From Ziziphus jujuba (Eukaryota > Streptophyta > Magnoliopsida > Rosales > Rhamnaceae): a DNA stretch of 64,000 nt. Of this stretch, positions 1-10,671 are shown piece after piece. A program made the translations under genes and the position numbers. The notes below the pieces were generated by a model that saw only the letters and a list, made by a program, of their open reading frames with translations, was not told where the DNA came from and ran no database searches. Position 1 is the stretch's first letter. Every line of letters begins with the position of its first letter. The stretch is from NCBI RefSeq assembly GCF_031755915.1, contig NC_083382.1, positions 744,001-808,000 of the forward strand, read 5' to 3'.

Positions 1-429
1 TTTGATAAAAGTTATCATAGAATAGGGAAAGTGACAAATAGTAGGAGAAAAGAGAGAAAACAACGTTCAGTGAACTAGTGCTCCACAATTTGACAACCGT
101 AGTCCAGCATTATATACAACATCCAAACAGGATATATAAATATATATATATATATATATATCTACATATATAGTATACATATGTACATAGAGGAACAGAT
201 ATTAACAGACATCAATCATCACTCTATGCAAGAAGCATTGTTAATGCCCTTGCTTCATGCGAATAAAAATAGAAGGGATCAGATAAATAATGATGCAAAA
301 GATGAGCAAAAAAAATAATAGGCTCATACAAAGCGAAATTGAACATATAAAGCTATTGACCTAATATACATGGTAGTACCACTTTAAATCATGAACAATC
401 AGGAAGTTGCAAGAATAAAGACACCTAAC

Positions 430-3398
430 CTGACTCCAAGAACTTTACAAAGCCTGTCCCAAAAGTCCATGATATGACATCCGGAAAGAACCCTTGAGCC
501 TCCTTCCCTGCCATTAATCCTCAGAAGGTGTCCATAACCATTTGAATGGACGACACCATGCAGAAGATGGGTTGTATTTTCTAGCTGGTTATAAACCCAA
601 TCTTCCACATCATCTGTACTTGTAGCAAGGTTACACGACTTGCACCTGAAAAGAAGACACATTATTCATCAATACCTCATAATGTAAAATGCTAGAACCA
701 ACTAGAGAGCAAAAGAGTAGCAACATAGCATCATTGCTCACAGCCTGTTCAATAATGCATGCAACCATGGCATTAAGACCAAATTTCCTACTAATTCCCA
801 TGTCATACAAGTCATTCTTTCTAAATAGTCATATTCCTTCATCTTACTCCCAAGGAGTAGATACATCAAACATTGGACCTAATTAAATAATCATATAAAC
901 AAAATAACAAGAAACTGGTTCACTAAACTAGCACACGGAGGAAAGGCAAGTTTTTTTTAGTATCAGGTCATTTCACTAGCACAGAAGTACATAATTGCAT
1001 AGTCCAGATGAATTATTGTACTCTAAGTACAAGTACTTGTTTACTCATTTCCAAGTAATTAACTATCAAACAGTGTGTTAAATAGGTTTGATTCTTTTAG
1101 AAAAATTAAATAAACTGCACAACTCTATGGCCACTAAGAAATATCATGACAGGAAGCCAGGAACTAGGAAAAGAATAAAGGAGAAAGAAACAAACACAGC
1201 TAAGAAATGAAATTTTCTGAAACTGAAGAATAAAACCCATATCATCATTCACTGACACTTCAAGTTTTTTGATTGGACACTTTTTGAAGAAACTTCATGC
1301 AAAGTTGAACCAAGATATGATCCAGGAAAAGCAAGAGCTTTGCTAGTAGACTATCTTCTTAGGGGTGATTGACCCACCCTCATAAAACATTTTTGATGCA
1401 ATTATATTCAAGATTAGATTTATATACCTAGATTCTTACTTCTATTTTCATGTTTGTTTTACCGATAATTTTCTGCCTTCACAGTTGCAACGTCTAACAA
1501 TTTTTAAAAAGATGTTAGCACCTAGACTTATTTATATGTCAAACTAACCTAATCATTCACATAGCATATTCCTTTCCATTTTGATGCTCTTATGAGGAGT
1601 CATCTGAAGTGCCAGGACTAATTCTATTATTTTCATATAAAAGCTCAGGAATTATCTAACATATTAAAGATGGGATTAAGAAGCAATGAGGAGCCGTTTT
1701 GTACATTAAACTTCCAAGGGGAAATGTGTAATAGCATGGAGGCAAAATGTAAATAAGCCTAAAACGAAAAAATTGCATTTATGATTCATATAAACAAATC
1801 AATAGTGCATCAAGTAACAAAAACAACACATCCATAAATGCATGCATGAATCCATACAATGTAATACATCTATAAAAGGAAAAAATAATGGAATAAAAAA
1901 CACAAAATCATCACAGCCACTTGGTACCAAGTACCAAAACAACGCTATACATCATTAAATGGAAAGACAAAAAGAACAAAAGAAGTCACTAAGAACTACA
2001 TCACAACAATATATATACATGAAGGTATATACAAAAATAAGTAAATAAATAAATAAAAACAAGGTTAAGATCCTCACTTGGATTCTGACAAATGCAGGAC
2101 ATCTCCACAGCAGATACAAGGCTTGTGATAACCACCAATGGAATTACCATCGGCCTTGATAATAAAATGATAACGTTTAGAGCACACTGGATGACCACTC
2201 CATCCTAACGTGGAAATATGAAAGGTTAGATATCTCCTATGGCTGACTCTTGTTGCTTTACAATCTATAACATAAATGTTTCAAAAAAAAATATATACAT
2301 ATATATATATATATATATATTTACAAGAACTTGCAGTAGCTGTATCCCTGTATTAAAAATAATTAAAAGACTTGAGAGTCAAGCTAACCAATTTTAGAGA
2401 ATGCTTTTAACTAGCACTGTCCGCCACCACTAACCGCAAAGATAACTACTAAATTAACACTACCAACCTCATAATGCATCATTCATGTTGGATTGCATTT
2501 GCATGCTTGTATTTGGATTTTTTCAGATTTTTTTTTTTTTAATCCTCTTTTCTTTTCTTAAATCAAACAACAATAAAACAGTAATAAATAAAATGACTAA
2601 TAACTCCACGTAGACGGTCAAAACTGTAAGTCAATCACTTGACTGACTGGGAATAATACGTGAAGAGAGAGACGAGGGCCCTGTTTTTGTTTTTGTTTTT
2701 TGTTTTTTTTGTTTTTTGGGGTCCCCTTTTTTTTAAAATAAAAAAAAGAAAAAAAAAAGATTACGTGTCCAAAGGGAAACTATTGCCCTTGCGCTGACAC
2801 TGTCTAGTCCCATCCCATCTGTCATGGGCCCCACCCACCCTCATCCAATCCTACCTCACAATTATCCACTTCTCCCTCCAATTTCTCACGATATGATTTA
2901 ATCATATCGTGTGCTGTTGCCAAATTTTCTCTTAGTCTCAGTATTTAACTTTAACAATTCCTTTTTAAGGAAATTTTCTTCTCACGATATTAAACACTAT
3001 ACCGGCAATAAAACGGGAAGCTGAGAGAGTTTCTAGATCATTCTATTATTCAACTCGGCGATAAACTCACCAACAACTCGGCACTGATCGCAATACACAG
3101 ATCTAGATCTGGCGACGTCCTCCTCGACGATGTCGAGGTAGATCGTCGGCCGCGAGACGTCGCCATCAGCCGCCGCGTCGCCGATCCTGAACAGGATCTG
3201 CCACGTCAGAATATGTGGGAAGAGCGACGACGGCGGAGGCGGGATCGCGTGCTCCGAGAGGAAGGCCCGCACATTGCTCCTGAACGGGCCGCCATCGGAC
3301 TCCAATACCGGCGAGGGGAACGTGAGGAAGTCGTAGAGATCATCGGCGGCGTCGTCCGGCCTCTTCATCCGCTTGAGAGGGCGCATGTTGACGACCAT
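430..3398 (-). CDS. PHD-finger protein (At1g33420/MMD1-like), 5' part of gene, runs off left edge
   Basis: Three coding exons are visible on the minus strand: 3398-3071, 2204-2078 and 645-430. Donors are GTGAGT, GTGAGG and GTTAGG, acceptors end in TAG or CAG, and the reading phase is kept across all joins. The start ATG at 3398 opens MVVNMRPLKRMKR, the typical N-terminus of this family. Exon 2 begins with WSGHPVCSKRYHFII and continues into a cysteine-rich stretch; exon 3 carries LLHGVVHSNGYGHLLRING and HIMDFWDRLCKVLG, the conserved block upstream of the PHD finger. The PHD zinc finger itself must lie beyond position 1. Relatives are nuclear chromatin or transcription regulators, some acting in male reproductive development (MMD1, MS1). 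Introns of 866 bp (2205-3070) and 1432 bp (646-2077) plus intronic 1-429 show only AT-rich sequence and (TA)n runs near 139-163 and 2290-2320. Family assignment is firm; the exact orthologue is inferred. Confidence 0.88.
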
Positions 3399-5079
3399 GA
3401 CGGCGGCGCGTGGTCGGATCGGATCTCCGATCTCGTCTCTGTGGAAACCAGGAAGCTTCTAGATCGGCTAAGAGTAAGAGATCTGAGGGTAAAAGTTGGT
3501 TTTGGATTGATGGTATACAAGGAAAGGAGAAGAAGAACACGACGAAAAGGGTGGGAAATAGAGGTGGCTTCGTTCGGAGGGGTCTTTTTAGGGTTTTCCA
3601 GTTTTGGTGCTGATAGTCTCTGATTTCGTCGCCATTGAATTCATCTTTTAATTCGTATTTATTTATTTTTTGTGCGAATAATTTTTTTAAAAATAATAAT
3701 AAATTAGCTTTTTTTCTTTTCTGGGAATTCGCTAGAAAGATGTATATTTTTGGGGTTTGTTGTTCGCTGTGCGTGTTGTGTGTGTGGGCTACAAGTGGAG
3801 CGAAAGCGAGAATAGATCAGTTTATGCAAATCTATATCTTAATCGTTAAGCATATTGGCAAAGGAGGTTGGTGGTTCAAATTACCTTGTTACCCTCTATC
3901 TTTCTCTACAAGAAATACTAGCAAAGAAGTCGGATCAAATTACATTAACAACCCTTTATTTATTTATTATTATTATTTTGCTGTGAACAACCCTTTATTT
4001 GAGTTATTTTGCATATAATATGGCTTTGTGGTATTTAAAAATTATATAAATACTCCCTGGAGTTTATGTTTTGTTGTTGTATATAATTAATCTCTCTTGT
4101 GTATTCTATGACTTCATTTGCCTCTTTTAGCTAAAATAAAATAAAAACTTCAATTGCCTCTTTTTCGGTTAAGATATAACGTGGTTCATTTATATCACGC
4201 GGTAAGAGAATGTTTTTAATCTAATAATTTTTTTACATAATTTTACAATCCAATGTTGTTGTCTTCGATTTCCAAAATTGATTGATTATTTGTGATGATC
4301 ACCTAATAAAAACAGGAAAAATAAAACCGAAAGAAAGGGGATATTTATAATGGTGGATTTCAATAACGCGATTTTTGTCCCGACTACCAGGGGGTGTTTA
4401 TGGAATGAAAAATGCATAAGTTGATTGATTCAATGTTTCTGTAAAGCAGTTGAGGCCCTTTTTACAGATACATAATTAACATTTACAAGTGAATTTAAGT
4501 TTGAATTGGTAAATATAGCCGTTAAAAAAGGCTATATATATCAATCAACCAGCTCAAATTAGATTTTTATTGTGATAATTTTGTTTCTTTACATTTTAGA
4601 ATGAAGACTGTTAAATGGAATGATTAAAGCATTTTCAATTGATATTTATATTGCAAAATTTAATTTGCCACATCATAAAAATAAACAAACATATTTAAAA
4701 AAAAAAAAAGTCTCTCTAATGCAATTATACACAAAAATTTATCAAGCTATGTGGCAAGAGAAAATAAACTACAAACAATAAAAATTAAATATTTACTTTC
4801 AAAAGGTTTAGACACCATAATTCAGCAAATATTTAATTGTGTTTATCTTAAAGATACAAACATGAAAATAAATACACACATGCTTAATTAATTATGTTTC
4901 TGACAAAATCAGTAGAAGTGATTTTTGATTTGTTGTCAATTCGACCTAATTATTGGAGATTGATTTTTTATCTAAGTCTTAATAAAATGCTTTGTTTGGT
5001 ATAGCTTCCTAAAAATTGATTTTCACTTTTAAGGGTCAAAATATATTTTTAGAAGTGTTTGATAGTTTTCTGTAAACTC
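3399..5079. other. Upstream region of the PHD gene and AT-rich spacer
   Basis: The first 200-250 bp are the probable 5' leader and core promoter of the minus-strand PHD gene: a GC-richer stretch continuous with exon 1, then a switch to AT-rich DNA near 3630. Near 3838-3900 a plus-strand segment contains GGTTCAAATTACC, which resembles an RNA polymerase III B box and may be a decayed tRNA-derived SINE, but no target duplication is visible. I see no convincing gene elsewhere in the stretch; open frames there are short and have no recognisable domain. Confidence 0.4.
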
Positions 5080-5235
5080 ACAAAGAATAATTTTTCATAG
5101 AGTTTTTTTAAAGAAGTAAAAGAAAAAATTAGTCTAACAATTATTTCTCACTTCTATATTACTTTTTATTGAAAAACATAAAAAATTTGTACCACCTAAA
5201 TGGCAATCTCAGTCCCAGTTAGAAAGTCATCTCTG
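5080..5235 (+). repeat. Local repeat R3, first copy
   Basis: This segment is closely similar to 8576-8745 in the same orientation, with shared blocks such as CACCTAAATGGCAATCTCA and AGTTAGAAAGTCAT. In the second copy it directly precedes the SGS3-derived fragment. In the first copy it is followed by about 360 bp of AT-rich DNA (5236-5594) with no recognised feature before repeat R1 starts. It belongs to the local duplication described for 5595-6608 and 16920-17910. Confidence 0.7.
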
Positions 5236-5594
5236 TCCATCCCATTTTATCATGGTAAAGGAATTCCTTTTTGTATTTGTTTTTCTTATTTTCATTTTTA
5301 AAACAAAACCTTTATCAATGTAAAATATGTGTGTGTGTGTCCAATTTATATTGCAACTCCTTTTGTATAATTTTTTATCTACGACTTTTATAACTATATT
5401 GTAGCCTTTATTTTTCGGAGGGGAAAATTTTTTCTTAGGAGTAATATAAAATTTTTCCAAATGTCTAAGATTTTTACTTTTTTTTGGTTGAAGGAACAAT
5501 TGTCTAAGATTGATGGTTCTAAAGTTTCTTATATACAAGGCTGGTTTATTGTAACAATTTTTAACAAATTAGTCATCTCACCTATTGGAAAATG

Positions 5595-6608
5595 GTCTTA
5601 TTTAAATATATACTAAGTTGAATGCTCCAAAATAGACGTAAAACATTATTACTAAAAAATTGGACATACAATACATATTTAATATGGCTATTATTACTTG
5701 CCGAGAAATGTTTAACTTAATTTCTATTTAATGTTTCAATTAAATCGAGCTAGACTTCATTTTTTTTTTTTAATGGTTTCAGAAAACAATTATCTACTTT
5801 ATAATGTCTTATATTTTCTATTATTGATAAGCTCTTACTTCGTTAAAAAAAAAAAAAAAATCACTTACTAACTTTTTTTTAAAATAAATTACCTAAATAC
5901 AAACTACCAATTTCCCTTGCCTCCCGTATAACTAGAACTCGTATTTTCATAGGGCACAAATAGAAGTGCTTTACCACTAGAACTAACCCACTTCGTCAAA
6001 TCACTTACTAATTTATTTACCAAATAACATGATAATATGTTATTAATTAAAAATGTTTGCAATAATTGAATCCTAAATACAAAACAATTAAGTATTGTTA
6101 TGTTATTCATCATATCATTTAATAAAAAATTTTGTATTTTTAATATTATTATTTTTAAAATCAGTAAAAATGATTGAAACAAAACTTGAACATAAATAGG
6201 TAAAAAGGTATTACCCCTTATTAGTGTTTTTTTTGGTTGCTAAAATACCCCTTATCAGTGTTTGTTATCATGAAAGTTTGCACAGTTTGCATTTAGTAAT
6301 TTGACTAACAACATAAGTTCAACATCAAATTCAAAAAAAAATTTATAAATTAAACATCAAATTGATTTTTTTAATCATTTATAACCAGTTTTTCTTTTTT
6401 TTAATGTCTATTGAACGAACAATCTTATATATGGACATTGATAGCATTAAACAACATCAAAATAATTTGGTATTTAAAAAAAAAAAAAAAAGGAAAAGAA
6501 AAGAACCTCTAATGGCTTGAAATATTACACCTTAAAGGACTGTTACCCATATAAAAAATAAAAATAAAAAAGCGGAAGACTTAGTCAATGTTGCCTTCTC
6601 AAGCAAGG
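5595..6608 (+). repeat. Local repeat R1, first copy (contains a SINE)
   Basis: About 1 kb aligns by eye with 16920-17910 in direct orientation, starting at GAATGCTCCAAAATAGA and ending at AGACTTAGTCAATGTTGCC. The copies are diverged by scattered substitutions and poly-A length changes. This copy differs by carrying a SINE at 5872-5997 and by ending at a Mutator-like insertion; the sister copy has neither. No coding potential is seen. It looks like duplicated intergenic DNA rather than a classified transposon family. Confidence 0.75.
5872..5997 (-). mobile_element. tRNA-derived SINE with 14-bp target-site duplication
   Basis: A 126-bp insertion is flanked by perfect direct repeats AAATCACTTACTAA at 5858-5871 and 5998-6011. 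The sister repeat (near 17192) has this sequence once, which is the empty site. Read on the minus strand the insert has an A-box-like TTAGTTCTAGTGG near its 5' end, a degenerate B-box-like GAGTTCTAGTT, and an A-rich 3' tail that appears as a T run at 5873-5880. Length, tail, pol III boxes and variable-length target duplication fit a short interspersed element mobilised by LINE machinery. The family name is not known to me. Confidence 0.82.
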
Positions 6609-6800
6609 GAGAAAACATTGCATACCACCGTGTTACCATATTAGATTATGCCACTTTCAACTTTCATTAGTTTACTACCACATGTTAAAATAATTGACAT
6701 CTGTTTTTTTATTTTCCTCATCATTTAAAACTATCAAACTCACCATTTTATTTTTATTTTAAAAGTAAAAAAAAACTATATATATATATATATATATATA

Positions 6801-6990
6801 TTCGGATAAAGTTACATGCGGACCAAGAGCAAAGCCAACGTAAAATCGATGTTTTATAGAAAAGTCGATTTTTTTTTTTTTTTGTAACGTCTGATTTTAT
6901 CCTGTGAGAAAAGCCGACGTTTTTTTTTCTTGTGTAGCATCAACTTTTCGCGGATCCATACGCAACTTTATTTGGACGGCTCTGACTGTA
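6801..6990. repeat. MITE-like imperfect inverted repeat inside the MULE, between (TA)n runs
   Basis: The left arm (ATAAAGTTACATGCGGACC) pairs with the right arm around 6950-6980, whose reverse strand reads AAATAAAGTTGCGTATGGATCC; related CCGACGT/CAACGTA motifs repeat inside. The unit lies between two (TA)n microsatellites (6776-6800 and 6998-7016), as expected for an element inserted at TA. No open reading frame. The superfamily is uncertain. Confidence 0.5.
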
Positions 6991-7925
6991 GAAGGACTAT
7001 ATATATATATATATATTTTTTTTTTTTCCAAACGCTCTTCTCTTTCATAATAACTTCATATGTGCAATTTCACAAGTAATGCTGACAGTAGTTGTCGGAA
7101 ATAATAATAAACATGCAAGCCAGATTTCATAAGCATAAACCTCCCATGGAGACACCAAAGTGTAGCTCTCCCATTTGCTTCTTCATTTTCTTAAGCTTTT
7201 GGGTTTTTTTATTTTTTATTTTTTTTATTTTATATCTATAGGTGGTGAATGAGATATGGGAACAGATTTGGGATACTGATGCTCTGTTATGGGATGTACT
7301 TCACCATTTTTCTAGGCTTTAAGTTTTTTTTTTTTTTTTTTTATTATTATTTTATCTGCAAAAGCTAAATGAAATATTCTAGATTTGAGATGTAAAGGAT
7401 TAGTTTTATTTTATTACTTTTGTAAAAATTATCAATTAAACTTGAGAGAAGATAAAATGAAATTCGGATCTAATGCTCCTTTTGTTTTTTCTTTTACCTG
7501 TAAAAAAATTCATCAAAATTCCTCGAAAAGAAAAAAAAATCCTTCATCGAACTTAGATGAAGACCTTTTGTATTTGGATCTAGCCATCTATCACCAAATG
7601 AATAATCGCCAAATTAAGTATTTATAGACCCTTCAACATACCTATTTGATGTGTTTTCTGATCCACTTTATAATATAGAGTAGGTTTAATAGTGTATCAA
7701 GTGTAATATTCAAGTTCTAGTGCTTAACGATTAAGAAACTATGGAGAAAAAGCCAGACTTGGAATATGAAAGATTATTCCTCCAAGCATGTGAGTAATTT
7801 TTTTAAAATTTCACATTTTTCTTTATTTAAAAATGGTGAGCTGGATATATTTTAATTACAAAGTAAATGGAGAAACATGTGACAATAAACTATGGAAGTG
7901 GCATAATCTTATATGGTAACACGGT

Positions 7926-8402
7926 TGTTGGTATCATATATACAGCGGAAGCCTGATCGAGATTGAATAAAGCATGTGATAAATAACATCATTATCTATT
8001 ATTTTATTAACCTTTATATGCAGGACCTTCCAAACTATTCTCTAATGATAGATCTGCGTGTGGGCGCACTTGATCACAAAAGAAACAAGAAAGTTAATCT
8101 GGAAAACACTCTGAAACTCACAGTTTTTGTTTTTCTCTCAAAGTGTTTTTAATTATCTACTGAGATTCTTAATCTCTAAAAAATAATACATAAAAACCTA
8201 TTTTTGGAGGCTAGTAAGCAGTATATTTATACCTGCTAATCCTAATCCTCCTAGGATTTTATAATACCTTGGGCCCAGTTAATGGGCTCTTTTTTGTATC
8301 TTAATAATCAATTAAATGAACTAGTTTGGGGATCCTATAGTCCATTATTAATTAAAACTCTTGATCAACGATTTAGATTACTTCTGGAGCATAAATCCAA
8401 CA
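7926..8402 (-). mobile_element. Solo LTR (copia-like termini) inserted in the right TIR of the MULE
   Basis: The 477-bp unit has the perfect terminal pair TGTTGG ... CCAACA and is flanked by ACGGT (7921-7925) and ATGGT (8403-8407), a 5-bp target duplication with one substitution. Without it, the right inverted repeat of the surrounding MULE lines up with the left one without a gap, so it inserted after the MULE. Orientation minus is inferred: on that strand it begins TGTTGGATTTATGCTCCAG and contains the promoter-like GGTATAAATATACTG (plus 8221-8235). No internal retrotransposon region remains, so it is the product of recombination between two LTRs. Confidence 0.82.
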
Positions 8403-8434
8403 ATGGTTGTATGTCAGATTTTCTCCAAGCAAGG

Positions 8435-8751
8435 ACCTTTACTGCAAAATAAAACAAAAGGCAAGGCTAGTCAATGTTGCCTTCCCAATCAAGGCTTCCT
8501 CCCACTGGGAATGTCAAGATACAAATGCAACTCCTTAATTGTTTTACTTTATATTAATTTTCACTATCATTTTTTCTCACAAAGAATAAATTTTCATAGA
8601 GTTTTTTTAAAGAAATAAAAGCAAAAATTACCCTAACAATTATTTCAAACTTTATATAATCTATTTATCGAAAAACATAAAAAAATTTGTATCACCTAAA
8701 TGGCAATCTCAATACTAGTTAGAAAGTCATTTATATCCACCCATTTTTTTT
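8435..8751 (+). repeat. Local repeats R2 (8456-8575) and R3 second copy (8576-8745)
   Basis: R2 matches 17982-18095 (shared GCTAGTCAATGTTGCCTTCC and CAAGGCTTCCTCCCA). R3 matches 5080-5235. These segments directly join the SGS3-derived fragment at about 8752. The order R1-R2-R3-SGS3 fragment-R1'-R2' indicates a tandem duplication unit of intergenic DNA. No gene is supported inside. Confidence 0.7.
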
Positions 8752-10395
8752 CTCGTTCTTCATATAGAGCTGCATACTATTATATAAATAAATAAATATA
8801 TATATATATATTTTGAAAGATTTGCTAGTTTTGTTGTTCTGTTCTTAATAACAATTTTGTCTTAAATTGTGTTTAAGTGGATTGGCATGGGAAATCAAGA
8901 ACTTCTTGACTACTTTAGCTCATATGATGCTGCGAGGGCTAGACATTCTTAAGGTCCACAGGGGCACCGTGGGATAAGTATGTTGATCTTTAAGGCCTTA
9001 GTAGGGGGATATTTAGAGGCTGAACGTTTGCATAAGCATTTTGCAGAGCAAGGAACTGACAGGAATGCTTGGGATCGCCGTTGTAGCATGTTCCATCTAG
9101 GTGGGGAGCGCCAGCTTTATGGTTATTTGGCAGTGAAAAAAGACTTGGATATATTCAATCGGCATTCACAAGGTCTCTCTCCCTCTCTCTCTATATATAT
9201 ATGTATATGTAGATTGGTTTCCAATAGCTATTATGGGTGTCTATATAAACCTTTTGAATTCTTGATTATGGGTGTCTATATAAACCTTTTGAATTCTTGG
9301 TATCAATTTAATTGCGTTCTAATTATTTTCCTGCAGCCAGCAATAATTGTTATGCCAATATCTGAAATGTTTGATCATTAGGCAAATCTAAGCTGAAATT
9401 TGAGATGAGATCATACCATGAGATGGTGGTGAACCAAATTAAGCAAATGAGTGAGGACAACCAGCTACTTATCTGGTTAAAGAACAGGAATGCTAAACAA
9501 GAGATGGCTAATAAAGCTTTCTAGGAGAATTTTGGCATACTTAGTGAGAAGCTACACAAAACAATGGAGGAGAATCGAATTGTAAGACAGAGAACAAAGA
9601 CGCAGCATGAAGAGAACAAGGAAGAGGTAATACCTATGACTACTGATGAATTAAATATTTTAGTAGGAAGGTTACTGTTGATGTATTTTAATTGCTAGAC
9701 ATTCTTTTCTTATTTTAGTATAGACAAATTACCAAAGTGTCTGGCACGTTGCTTTGATGTTTGTTTGTTAAGTATTTAGAAGTCAAGATGGAAGTTCTAA
9801 AGGTTTTCTATTGTGTCCTTTGAGATGCTTCAGTTCCCTTCTTCACTTTCTGTTTTTTAAAATGAAAAGTTTTAATTAATTTAATTTTCAGGTTGATAAC
9901 ATATTATTTGGTTATACTTATTTCCTTCAACTTTTCTTGTTAACCATTTTTGCTTTTTGTTTTTTGTGTTTGTATAATTTGGCAACTATGTTAATCTGAA
10001 AGGGCCAAAGGTTTTCTGCTGCCATAACCATTTCAAAGTTTCTAGCTGCTCTATTTATTTATTTTGTTGATTATTTATTTTGTTTTTTTCCTTCGTTATC
10101 CAAAAAGATGTACATGCAAGAAAAAATTTTCAAGGTCATTCATGAATTAAGGGATGCCAAGGAAGAAAATTTTGAGATGCTGCAGCAGGAGCATGAGAAG
10201 GTGAAGCAGGCAAATGATGATCCTTCAAATGCAGAGGAGTATAGACGCAAGTAATTAGATGAATATAGAACAAGATTGGAAATTTTGACCATGGCTGTGG
10301 AGAATTAATCGCACCTTTAATGCTGGTTGTTTTGGGAGACCTATGCTGTGCTTTAATAGTTTCGGACTTAAATTTCCAACTTTACTAATGCAATT
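8752..10395 (+). pseudogene. SGS3: SGS3 pseudogene fragment, exons 2-4 (5' part, before the copia insertion)
   Basis: This stretch aligns with intron 1 to intron 4 of the intact SGS3 gene (from about 21968), introns included, so it is a DNA-level duplicate and not a retrocopy. Exon 2 equivalent: 8878-9172 (295 nt, same length as the gene), with the acceptor changed from TTTCAG to TTTAAG and an in-frame TAA at the tyrosine of RHSYGPQGHRG. Exon 3 equivalent: 9382-9626, with an in-frame TAG (GCTTTCTAGGAG). Exon 4 equivalent: 10108-10250, 15 nt shorter because of a 12-nt and a 3-nt deletion. Exon 1, which encodes the zf-XS domain, is missing. A 36-bp unit is tandemly duplicated at about 9230-9300 in intron 2. 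The fragment cannot make a functional SGS3. Confidence 0.92.
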
Positions 10396-10621
10396 TGATA
10401 TTGTGAACTGCTGGTTGATGCTTTCTATCTGGTGTTTCTTATCTTCACCAACTGGTGGCTATTATCCTCATCAGCTTGCAGCAGTCCTTATCTTGATTTA
10501 TATAGTTGTTATGTTAGAAGAGTTTATTTTCTTCATGTCTCTATTGTATATCTGTATATATATGTTATACTATTAATAAATAAGTAGTTAAGTTTTCTTC
10601 CAAATCCACTGTTCACGTATA
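10396..10621 (+). repeat. 5' LTR of the copia element
   Basis: 226 bp, starting TGATATTGTGAACTG and ending CTGTTCACGTATA. It differs from the 3' LTR by about 11 substitutions and two indels in my hand alignment (about 5%), much older than the gypsy element at 53 kb. TTTATATAGTTG near 10497 could be its TATA region. Confidence 0.85.
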
Positions 10622-10671
10622 TGGTATCAGAGCACTAACATTACTCAAACGAGTTTTTTTTTCTTCTCATC

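Larger units (their letters stand above)
6609..8425. mobile_element. Non-autonomous Mutator-like element (MULE), 9-bp TSD
   Basis: The element is bounded by the 9-bp direct repeat CAAGCAAGG at 6600-6608 and 8426-8434; the sister repeat has a single CGAGCAAGG near 17907, so this is a filled versus empty site. The left terminus begins GAGAAAACATTGCATACC and the right terminus, read inward on the other strand, begins GAGAAAATCTGACATAC. The inverted termini continue through CCGTGTTACCATAT and GATTATGCCACTT, about 100-130 bp on the left (6609-6745). The right arm is interrupted by a solo LTR (7926-8402) and resumes at 7840-7925. Long inverted repeats with a 9-bp duplication are typical of Mutator. 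No transposase was found, so it is non-autonomous. The interior holds a hairpin-like repeat (6801-6990), AT-rich DNA and a short open frame. Confidence 0.85.

Noticed and set aside
3213..3623. Plus-strand frames over the PHD gene start
   Set aside because: Antisense shadow of exon 1, which is well supported by family motifs and splice sites.
8980..9381. 133-codon open frame containing XS-domain sequence
   Set aside because: It is the SGS3 pseudogene exon read through the intron downstream of its in-frame stop; not an independent gene.
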